Shown here: positions 46,365 through 58,300 of the stretch, one piece after another
How the letters are laid out: every line of letters starts with the position of its first letter
How positions within the stretch are numbered: the first letter of the stretch is position 1
Assembly (NCBI RefSeq): GCF_050908995.1
Contig: NC_135123.1
Coordinates: forward strand, 3,906,001-3,970,000
DNA length: 64,000 nucleotides
Source of the DNA: Andrena cerasifolii
Taxonomy: Eukaryota; Arthropoda; Insecta; Hymenoptera; Andrenidae
Direction: 5' to 3'
Notes under the pieces: model-generated
The model's database searches: none
What the model was told of the DNA's origin: nothing
What the model saw: the letters and a program-made list of their open reading frames with translations, nothing else
Translations under genes and position numbers: made by a program

Positions 46365-49300
46365 GTATCTCAAAAAATAACCACGGGGTACAGTGAACCC
46401 CGTGTGACCAATTTGTGATTTTAAGAGGGTGTGTCCACGAAGGGTTTAGATTAAATATTTTTATATCAGGTATTTTTATTTACTTAAAATAAAAATAATT
46501 TTATTATATAATTTAATATATAATTTTATTCAGTTAGTTTTATTTAATTTGTCTCTCGCATCCTTTCGAGAATTCTGAAATTATTTATATTAAATATTGC
46601 GAATTAATATAGCTTCGTGTTCGCTTCCCTCTTCTCCGGAAATTTGAATTTCGAACGAATAGAAAATTTGCGAATCCTTAGGGATGGGATCAAGTTCAAT
46701 ATGTACTCACGAATCCGAGTCAATTCCAGTGCAAAAGTTTCGATTTTTGAGATTCGAATACTACTCATAAGAGGTGACGTTTCATTCTATGTACTTCCAA
46801 AGTACTTGGGTTATACAAGCTCGTTTCGAACCTTTGAAGGTGTACCTGAAGAGTTCGAGAATGTCCTTGTAGGTACTTTGGCATTCGAAAGAACTAAATC
46901 TCGTAAAAGTAGTATTCGAACACTGAAAAACAAAACACCAATCGCATAATTGCACAGAATAGAAAACTGCTAGTTAAAGTACTCGTAATAGGTTCGATTC
47001 TACTTGCTCAGGTTTCGATTCTACTTGAAAGTATCGCTAACGTTTCTCAAAGTACTTATAGAGAGTTCAAACCTACCTCGTCGAGGTTCGAGTCTACTTA
47101 AAAGTATTATTTTTCTTTTTCGAAGTACTCGTGAACTGGTCGAAAGTATTCAGTCAGATTCCAGTCTACTTCGAATATACTTCATCCATCATTGCAAATG
47201 TATCTTGCAAGTCATCTATTCTGTGATATTCGCGTCAAGTGACTGAAAAGGTAGATGCAAATGTTTGGGGGCGTTTGCGAGGTAAATATTCTGATATTAT
47301 TCATACTTTATGCTTAAATCATAAAGCCATATTCATAGATTTTAAAAGAATTTTAAATCTTTACAATACCAAAGAAAATAGGGTGAATGTACCAGTGAAT
47401 GGACATTTTATATTAAAACGAGTAAAATAAGTTATTAAAATATGCAACTAGTTAATTAGAGACTTCCTTTAATTTCTTGCTTCATGTCCAAACAATTTTT
47501 GCAGCACGTGGAATCAATCGTGCTGCAAACATAATTTTATAAAAGTGTTCATTCGTTAGCCTTAAGTGTTGATTTATTGGTGCGTTTACCCTACGCGTTT
47601 AATTGCCCTGCAATCAACATTTAAACTTCCTTACAAAATTGGTGAAAGGAACACGTCTCTAAATAATTTATGGGGTACTTGAGATACGAATATAATGATT
47701 GTGCTTTATATACGCATGTATAATACATAAATACAATAAAAAAAAATTTATTATTAAAATAATTTAAAAAAAAAAATATATATATATACATATATACATA
47801 TATAGTAAGTATACTATACAACATACTATATTTGTTATATACTATATTATAATTGTTTTTATATATAAATGTTGTTAGCAGGGCAATTTTGACAGAATGT
47901 TTATTTCAATGCGAAAGCAGTAACGAAAGTGGCAAAAACGAAGAATTTAAGATTGACCTATAAACGAAAGGAGGAAGTGTGACAATGTGTCTGATGGTGT
48001 ACTTCCAGTTAGTGTTCCTTTTCGAGAAATTTTATAATTGCTTATTTCTTATTTCTCGAGAAATACTATAATTTCTCGAGAAACTTAAGTCTAGGAAAAA
48101 TATTATAAATCTCATTTATTTTCGTAAATGAATGTATTACTAGTTAATCGCGAACGTGTAAATGCATCTACAATTTATAATACATCTTATTAATAACATT
48201 AGAACCTCTATGAATTTCAATAGAAAATCACAGTACACAAGATTCGATATTATTAACTGCTGAAGGTGATCATAAATTCTTATTTAAAAATTTAGAAAAA
48301 TTGTACACTGAATTAAGTACCTAATGAGTTTCTTGTGGCTATTAAAGAAGAAATATAGAAAGGAGGAGATAAGACTATTGTACCCCGTATACAATTTTTG
48401 CATGATCCAGAATTTCTTCCAAAAGGGTCAAAAGACGCATTTTTTTGTAACAGATTTTGCCACAAAAAAGAAATAGATTCGCTGACGCTACATTAGACGC
48501 ATTGTGCTGTTTAAAAATAAATTTTAAAACCAAAAAGTAATGTTTCGCTTTGCATAAATTTCGTATTAAATAAATAAATTTACCAATTATATTTAATGTC
48601 TATTTTTCATTTACACAAGTTTTGTATAAATTAGACAGGAATAATCATTTAGTTAAAGTTCCCTTGTGTTTTTGATAAATATTATCAACATTATTCCAAA
48701 AATATGATTTTTGCAATATTTTTCCAATTTCTCGAGGAATATGATCTCATTTCTGATTTCTCGAGAAACAAAAAATATGGAGAAATCAGGAACACTACTT
48801 CCAGTACAAGTATTGCACACTAGTGTTTTTCAAAGACGTTTTGGGTAAAAATGAATATTTCGACGTTTTACAAAAGAAGTTATGAGAATTCGAAAAACTG
48901 AAACTCAGAAACCCCAGCAATTTAATAGTCCCACGCGTAAAGTATGAATAGCGTAGAAGCGTTTACGTTTCAAGTGCTCCAAAATTTTGCATCTGCATCT
49001 TCAGTCACCCGCCATGAATTTCACACAAAATTTATGCGATAAAATAGAATTCTAAATGCGGTAACCTTTCGAGAGTTTCGTCAGTGTCAGAGTTTCTTTT
49101 CGCTATAAGAAAATGTATATCCCCTCCAAGTAGGGAGATCAAGGCTGACATCCTTGTTCAGACACGGCGGTTTTGTCCGCGCAGTCTCTGGTTCTGTAGG
49201 ATCAAATAAAATCGTTCGCACTTTGCCGCGTGGCCAAAATTAAAACTAAATTGCATCTACTCTTATCTTACTCACATTTTGGTGAATAATCAGCTCCGTT

Positions 49301-52300
49301 AATTTATCGCTTCCTTTGGTTGTTAATTAATCGTTTTACGATACTAATTACAAAGAATAAAAATATCGACTTTTATCTACAATTCATTTCGAAGTTATGA
49401 TTATTATTTAAAGTCAACAACTTCCAATTTGTCGACTTGCGCACATTCCTCTTTATTTGCATTTCTCACAACTTTCCCATCGTATTCCGTGGCAGTAATT
49501 ATGCTTTTATAATTTCACGGGACTTCAAATTTTCGGTGTCCGGATAAATTCGGCCAGTTTCGTTCATCCTTCTTTCAGTAGTGCATAATTCATTCTGAGC
49601 GCCGAGCTTTGCTGTTGGTCTTCGGACGTTAGGGGCTCGGGTGTGATGGGTCTCTGGTCTAGGTACTTAAAAAAGATTTGGGGGATGATTCGCGAGCCTT
49701 TAGCCCGGCGGGAGGCGCACCCCATGTTGTAACACAGGTTGTCGCTACCGGGTGAAAAATACCTTCACCTTCACACTTCGATTTCCAAAACGAACCGCAA
49801 TCGTTTCTTCCATTCGCATTTAAATGACACGTACTCAGGCTCGCGACAAATATTCTTTGTCGTCACATATGTATAATATAATGATCTTCTTTAAATTATT
49901 TAACTGTGTTCCATCATCTCGACCATCTTCAGGTTTTTTTTTATATAATAGCTCGATAACAGAGCATTATTCTTGATTTTTTTGGAGGTGGTCACTCAAA
50001 GGGTTGTTTCCAAAAGCCACCCCCACAAAATTAATTATTTTTTTCCTACACTCAATAATTGATTTACAATTTAGAGAAAAATATATGAAGTACCGTTGGT
50101 ACGTAGCTATATTTTCGTGTTTTAACCCGGCGGGAGGCGCACCCCATATTGTAACACGGGTTGTCGCTACTGGGTGAAAAATAGCCAAAATTGAAACGTA
50201 AAAAAACCACGGTTTCAGAATATTTTTTTTTAACTTTGTAATTTTTATGTTAAAGTACAGTGTTTTTAGTATCGAACGAAATTTATGAAATATCTTAAAT
50301 TCTTTATTAAAGTTCTTCAAAAAATTGTAACAAAAACTCAAACAGTCTTCATATTTTCGCAACTAGCGCCTCTGTGGTAAATTTTAGCCAGTAGCGCCTC
50401 CCGCTTTGGTAACATATAACAAGTTACTTTTTTCTACATATGCCTAAGTATCTAATAGAAGTCATTAAACAATACGTTTATCTAATTAAATATTAGTAGT
50501 AAGGTGAGTGTCCCAATTTCTGCTCATGCCCCCATTTCTCATCATTTCGTATTTCTCTTATTATTATATGCGTTACGTTTGTACTACAGTTGCAACAAAA
50601 TAATTCTAAACTAGTTAAACATTTACGCGAGTGTTGCAGGAACTTGGGTCAATACATACATCGCTATTTTTCTTGAGCAGAAATACGGACATTTAGAGGA
50701 TTATATATTTAATTACAAATTACTAATAGTTGGACATCTTGAAATATCTTTCTTAAATAGTTTTTAAATTGGTTGATTTATTATTAAAGAATTAATTACT
50801 CTGCAAATTTTGATCACAAACAAATTTTTTACACCTTCTTTATAACCTCTTAAATGAGCAGAAATTGGGACATTCACCTTAGGTACATTTCATCTTCACT
50901 AGCACGTATAAAAATCTTCACATTTGTAAGGTGCCTGAATATTTTTGTAACATAATTTTCCATCACTAACTTTAAAACCTACTGTCCAGGGTGAGTCACC
51001 TAAGTTTAGTATCTCACAAACCTCCTGAATTTTTTATATTAGCGGAAAATATCAAAAGAAATATATCCTTAGTTTAATGGGGCGCCTCGAATAATTAAGG
51101 GCAGCTTTGCAATATTAGGTACTTATGGTTTTTAAGATTTCAGGTCACCTTGACTGTGAGATGGGATGCGGCATTTTTTACCGTGCAGTCTTGTACCTAC
51201 CTGATGCAAAAACGAATTCAATGACTGAGATACTGACGTCGACATTCCGACTGTCGTCGGCGTGTTTTCACGCCCTGGGGTTTTCATGGCCATAATTTAT
51301 GAAAATGTACTTCGCCGCCTCAGGGACCGCTAGCATGCAGTCGGGCACGATGAAGCCTGCACGCGAATGGGTCATCCGCTAACGGAAGTTAAAATTTTTA
51401 TATTTTTCATTAGATATAGAAGAAAATATTACCAATAGATTGGCAAGTTTCTCCTGCTGAAAATGAGCCTACACTCGACCTCATTCAGACTGTTTCTAAT
51501 TATACATAACATAGAACTGCGTTTCAAATTATGAGTAATTAAAAGCAGCTTTGATAAGGTCGTACATGGACTCAGTTTCGTCGGAAAAGCCTCGCTTATC
51601 CGTTTGCAGTACTCTCGTGAAGATGTAATGGACAATATAAAAGTTTAAATTTTCATTAGTGGTGGCTACTGATCGGGTCGATACCGGTACCGATTCTATT
51701 AATACCAGTTTATAAATTTCGATTCAGTATCAATTAGAGCTGTTGCTACCCGACCCGGCGGATACCTGGGTACCCGTGAAATACCTGGGTGGACAAAAAT
51801 TACCCGTGAGAAGATACCTGGCTACCCGGGTATGCGCGACATACCCGAGTTTGTTTGTTTTTATTGTTTTCCTGCGTTTTAAACAGGATGGCGTTTCAAG
51901 CTTATTTTTTTTGCTCATATTGCCCAACGAACACAATAGTCCCATTTTTTTGTTCCCTCCTCTCTCCTTCGGGTCCCAGCAGCAGCAGCGCACTGAGAAA
52001 AAGGTGGTCACCCATCTTTCCCCAGTACACCGCCCCGTGATGCTTAACTTCGGTGATCTAACGGGAACCGGTGTTTTCCATCACGGCTACGGCCGCTGGT
52101 ACATACCCGAGTAAATGAGTTAGTTGAGAATTCCGATTTGACAGCCGATCCTCTTTCGACTATCGATCATTTTCGCCTAACATTACTAATGAGCGGAATA
52201 ATATCTTCAAGCAATTAAATGTGATATTGTCTGCGCGTTATGATTATGAAACCCTCCACCCCCATAAACATGATTCAGGTATGAAAGAAGCTAATTCCCT

Positions 52301-55300
52301 TTAATTCTCGAAAAATTAAAAAAGTTCAGATGCAAGGATTGTGAAATCAACTTTGCTAATTCCAACTGTATACAAATCAATTCAGTGCTCAGATTTTCAG
52401 CTTCGGTTTTAAGTAATTTGCGGGCTGTACGAAGATCATTTTACGATCGAAGATAATAAAAACTTGGTAGAGACTAATTGTTCCGATCACTCCCTAGAGG
52501 ATCACTAGATTCTGCTTTCGAAAGGCGACATCTACTGGCGTCAAGTGGAGGAGTAAAACGAGAATGGCGACATCTACTGGCGTCAAGTACTAGTGCTACG
52601 TGACGTCTGACTGTCTCGTAAACAAAGTATCATTTTGATAACTATTAATTCAGAATAATTCTTTTATCTTTTAGAAAAACAGCTTGAAACATTAAGTAAA
52701 AGGACAAATGGGTTCAAAAAAAAAAATATTCGCTGGATCGTGTTAAAACACCGGATCTATGTAAGATAAAATAATAAGGCCAACATAGCTACGGGGTCGT
52801 ACCCATTTCGCTAGCATTCGTGTATAGAGGCATGGTCGCTCAGTGTGCCTATGGGTAGAGGGGGAAGGGGAATTAACTTCCAGACGCGACCGCGTCTGTT
52901 GATTATGACTATGATACGTAGAATGTCATTTGATCAGAATGTGAAAATTGCGAACTGTCGACGTTCGTTGCACTTGCAATAAGGTAGTTCGCCCTGTTAC
53001 AGTGCCTGCCCCTATTAGCTTAAGAGTAGAGGAATTAGTCTTATCTAATCCCAACCAACTCCGTCAGTCGATGCAAAGCAAAACTAAGAAAATCCTAGGA
53101 AAATGCACTCGTTCTGGGTTTTCGTTCGCATTGTGGTGGATGCCGGTTATCGATGCCTGTGCCCCAAAACTCTTTTAAAACGCTTGAGAACTTGGAATTG
53201 CTATATGGGGAGAAACGGGAGAAAATTGAACAGGAGCTTGCTACAGCGTCCTCGATGTCTGTGACCATCGATGAATGGTCATCCCTAACCCGATCGCAAG
53301 ATTCTTATTTATCCCCAACGGCGCATTTCATAACAAATAATTGGGGGCTAAAAAATTTCACATTTTCCACGCATGATATAGTTATAGAGGGACGGCATAC
53401 CGCCGAAAATGTCACAGCCGTTATAATAGGAAATAGGAATTCGTAGGAAGGTGGAACATTACAAATAAATTAATTGCTGTGGTACATGACAATGCAAGTA
53501 ACATGAATGCATCAGCAAATTTATTAGAGAATTTAAAATACAGCATTTCGTGTACTGCGCATAATTTACAGTTATTCATAAAAGGCGCCCTTCGTAATCG
53601 TAACGCGCACACAATACCGCATTCAGTTGCTTGAAGTTCTTTACTGATGTTAGCCGAAAATGATCGAAAGTCGAAAGACGATCGGCTGTCAAATCGGAAT
53701 TCTCAACTATCTCATTTACTCGGGTGTCTCACGGGTATCCGGGTAGTCGGGTAATTTTTGTGTACCCGAGTAGTCGGGTAATTTCTGTATACCCGGGTAA
53801 TGGGGTAATTGTTGTCTACCCGGGTAGGCGGGTAATTTTTGTCTACCTGAGTAGTCGAGTAATTTCTGTCTACCCGGGTAGTCGGGTAATTTTTATCTAC
53901 CTGAGTAGTCGGGTAATTTCTGTCTACCTGGCTAGTCGGGTAATATTTGTCAACCCGGGTATTTCACGGGTACCCGGGTAGTTTTGTCTACCCGTGGGTC
54001 TCATCGGATACCCGGGTGCCCGAGTACCCGAGTACCCGGGTGCCCGAGTACCCGAGTACCCGGGTAGTTTTGTCTACCCGTGGGTCTCATCGCATACCCG
54101 GGTACCCGGTCCAAAAGAATAGCTCTAGTATCAATACATATCAAAGAGGCAAGTATCAAAAAGAATTGATACCCCACAGATACACAAAAGTATCGATACC
54201 TGTTTTATATTTTCACGACAGTATCGATACCTACTTTAATATCGATATCTGTTTGATACTTTTTAATACCTTAGCTCTCATCTCCAAATATTATAAATTG
54301 GATAGGTAATATTAAATTTTCACTTCACATGAGTTTGAATTGTTTATTATTAGATAACACATTATATTAATTACTAATAAAACTAGATATTATTACAAAC
54401 TGTTCACGCTCAACAGTGTGACTGCTCCAATCTAAAACAGGGAAACGATATTTTTGACCTTTGGCACTAACAGCACTGAACCGATACATATTTGCGAATC
54501 CGCCTTTAAGGTGACTCTCAACAATACACGTTTAACAAGCACACTGTGGATATTTGACGCGAACACTTGACAATCACGGTGCATCATAGGAAGATTCCCC
54601 TATCGATAGGGCTTCGTGACGTGGTATACTTTCGATGTGAATATTGAGAGTGACCGTCACGTTAAGATCATACTATTAAACGTCATTGAGTTCGTCGTTG
54701 CATCAGCTACATATGTATAAGACTATATGGTCAGAAATACTATATCCCATCTTAAAGAAGTCAAGGTGACTGTTACATCCGAAACCGAGATGGTGATTGA
54801 TTCCGGAACGTAAAGAGGGATATATATCATATCATATCATATCATCTTGCCTCGTCGCCTCCGACGTAACCGTAATCCCTCGGGCCGGTCACGCTTTTTG
54901 GAGTACTGTGCGGAGCAGATGGATTGGCATTAAAGATCGAAGAGGAAAAGAAGATACTCATCATTAGGGCTATAGCTGACGGCTCCTGCCCTAGACACAC
55001 TGGGACTAAGAGAAAATAAACTTGGAACTTGTATATATACGAACGAGAGTGGACGATAGGACTTGCGAGAAGAGTAGACCTCTAGCGGCGCCGGCGGAGA
55101 CTAACCGGCGTGATCCATGTGGTGGGGCCGGGACGTCACAGTGACCTTAAAATTGTAAAAACTATATTTATATTTTCGATGTGTCCCATTAAATAGAATA
55201 TATACTTATTCTTTTTTTTTACTAAAGACTAATGAAATATTAGAGATGGTAAGCTTCGACAACTCAACTTGTATAAGACTATACTAACATTTGTAAACTA

Positions 55301-58300
55301 GAACAAGTAGTTTCCCTTTCTACAGTAAAAATAATTCAATATTTCTGTATTTCTTCCATATGCAAATCGAAGAAATTGAAAAATATTGTGTTGTCCAAAT
55401 ATGAAAGTGAGTGATTGTAGTTTCATCATAGCATTATGCGTTACAGTTTCAATATCCATGCACAAGGTCTAACGAGGCATGCCTTACGGCTATTTAATGT
55501 AATGACATTTTACTTAAGACGTGTCCACATTACTCTCATTTATTTATATATAACTAGATCACCGAAGTTAAGCATCACGGGCCGGGTACTGGGGAAAGAT
55601 GGGTGACCGAAACCACCTTTCTCCCGGTGCACCGCTGCTGCTGGGACCCGAAGAAGAGAGAGGAGGAAAAAATATAAAAAAATGACTAATATAGTAGTTC
55701 GTTGGGCAATACAAAGCGATTGGCTTTGAAACGCCATCCTGTTTAACAGGAAAACGAAAATACAAATGCAAATACAATTTATATATAACTGATCAAGACT
55801 CTGCGTTTCTATCAGTCGAATTTTGATGCTCACTTTCTCGCTAACAATGCGGAATTAGTTTCACCTTTTTGATCAAACATATATCTCATGTTGATTGGAG
55901 ACTAGTATCAGTTTTAGTTGAATAATTTACGAATCGCTACACGATACGTGATATTCTAGGTTTATTTATTAGCGTCAAGAGAATAAGATTTTAATATTTA
56001 CAACGATATATAGTACAATAGTCGATAAAGTTGAAAACTGGGAGAAGTTTTATTTCATGGGAAAAGGTCATTGTGATGATTATCGCGCACAGGATGCAAC
56101 ATACTTGCAACTTCTGTAATTATTGCAGACGATGCTTTCGTAATCCTTAGCTTAGGAGAATCGGTTTTGAATCAGGGTGATCGATGGATGAGGTGACCGC
56201 AGCGTAAAGAGCATGCATGAAAGACTGTGGTAATAAAATTAATGATACTGTGCAAAATGAAATGCTACTTTCTAAAATCGTGATAGGCTGTCCATAATTT
56301 AAATATGCCTCCCCCCCCCCGCCCTTCGCTTCCAACTCCTCCCGCCCTCCCTCTCCCTGCCTCTCTACCGTAAATTAAAAGATACACTTTTATTATGCGC
56401 CGGCTATCTATAATATGGACTATCTACAAACAGGGAATCTAACACGAATCGCACCCCGGATAACCACGAAAGGTTACTGCAAGTTACAGTAACCCGTAGT
56501 AAACACAAGAGAACGATTCCGAAGTGTTGCCAGTGAGGCGGTTAACCCGTTCGCAGCTGATTACAAGCGACATAAGGATTGTAGACGTTCTAATCGCTGC
56601 CTAATCCTTATTGTAACCCGGATTATCCAGAGACGGTTACTGATCTAAGCGGGTTAAGGGGGGAACTTGCTATAATCGACAGAAATCAAGGTTCTTTTTG
56701 GGAATTTTTTATGAGGAAACTATACCTGCAATCTTTTTAATTTTTTTATGCTATATTATTATTATGTCAAGGGGTGAACAAACATTTTTTTATATGGAAA
56801 TAACGCTGTTATTCCAAATGGCACAATTGTGCCCCCCCCCCCCCTCCAATCGAGTCCCAAACCTATACCGATACCTCGTCGCATACTGAAGCATTCTAGA
56901 GAATATTGGTAACTTATAAGGAGAGTCTACCAGGTGTCCGCCTCCGATTGCTTTGATTTGTGGATATGTTTTAGAGGACCAAAAAATAAGATACACATGT
57001 TTTTTTGAAGCGGCCCGGTTTCATATTAAAGTTATAAGATTTTCAGGTGTTCGTCTCTGATTGCTTTGGTTTTTAGATATGCTTTAGAGGACCGAAAAAT
57101 AAGAAATACGTGTCTTTTTATTTCGACCCGTTTGCATGTTTAGGGGGTGAAACCACCCCTCAAAGTTCATAAGGGGTACAAAATTGTGTTGAGTAAAACT
57201 TCATATGAAAATACATATCCACAAACCAAAACAATAAGAGGCGGGCACCACTTATTCTTATGAAATCTGAGGGGTGGTTTCACCCCCTCAACATGCAAAC
57301 AGACGAAAATAAAAGACCCCTGTTTCTTATATTTCGGTCCTATAAAACATATCCAAAACCCAAAGTAATTGCAGACGAACACCTGAAAATCTTATAACTT
57401 TGAGGGGTGATTTCATCCCCTAAATATGAAAACGAGCCGTTATAAAAAATACACGTATATCTTATTTTTCGGCCCTCTAAAACATATCCAAAAAATCAAA
57501 GCATTGGAGGCGGGCACCTGGGCGACTCTCCTTGTTAGTGAGCTCATCTGTATTATTACCGAATGTTAGTAGAATGATACAGGTACGCGGCACCAACAGC
57601 CGACGCGAGTGCTAAGGCTGCTAACAATAAGTAGCACATTATACGCGGCTGCTGACTGTTGGTGGCGCGCGAGATTTATTAATCAGTGTAAAAAATTTGT
57701 GAAAATTTTCCTTGTATATTATGGAAAAACTTTGTTGCTGTAAGTTATATGTAAATATGTACCTCAAAATTGCCTCGATACTTTTTAACGGCGAACGTTG
57801 AAAAACATGGGGTGTGTCCAGTATTACTTTTTAAACTTACTTTAATATTTATAAATACTATTACATTTTTTAATATAAAGGTTTTGTGCATACACTTTAC
57901 GGCTTCGTTAGAGTTTTCTGAATTTATGTTTTAAGTCTTATAATGATCCGTTAATTTTTACTCAAGTTATCGCAATTTATGTTTAAAGAAATATTGATTT
58001 TCGATGATGAAAAATTTTTTGTTTATAATTTCTAACTCCAATAGTAATGATTGGATAAACAAACTGTAAATAGAAAAAAATGTGTGTCGTGACGAGCTTT
58101 GAAACACTATATTTTTTAAAACACAGATTTAGCAACATTTAATTTTCCAATCTTTTTTAGCGTTTGGACAATAATTTTTCGCATTTTCAAGCGCTAGTTC
58201 CCTTATTGCATCCGACCCTTCAATTATTCAATTGAATTAATATCACGGCTTTCTGCTGGCCACTTCATTACCGAAAAAATCTATACTATTATATAAAATT

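Larger units (their letters stand above)
51735..54127. mobile_element. hAT transposon with ACCCGGGT arrays and transposase remnant
   Basis: Ends TAGAGCT...AGCTCTA with an exact 8-bp duplication gtatcaat (51727-51734 and 54128-54135), 2,393 bp. TACCCGGGTA-type motifs are repeated inside both ends, forming a long array at about 53720-54110. An inner inverted pair (about 52113-52190 and 53645-53722) lies inboard. Between them is a decayed transposase (52948-53630). A 5S-derived SINE is inserted in the left arm (51851-52100). The surrounding DNA has GTATCGATACC repeats and may itself be another element. Confidence 0.94.

Noticed and set aside
47239..47430. 63-codon ORF with ordinary amino-acid composition
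   Set aside because: No recognisable family, no splice or promoter context, in an AT-rich intron.
52000..52100. A functional 5S rRNA gene
   Set aside because: The 3' third of 5S is replaced by an unrelated body and A-rich tail and the unit has a 12-bp TSD; it is a SINE head.
53724..53981. ORF repeating SSRVIFVYPG
   Set aside because: Translation of the TACCCGGGT array inside the hAT terminus.
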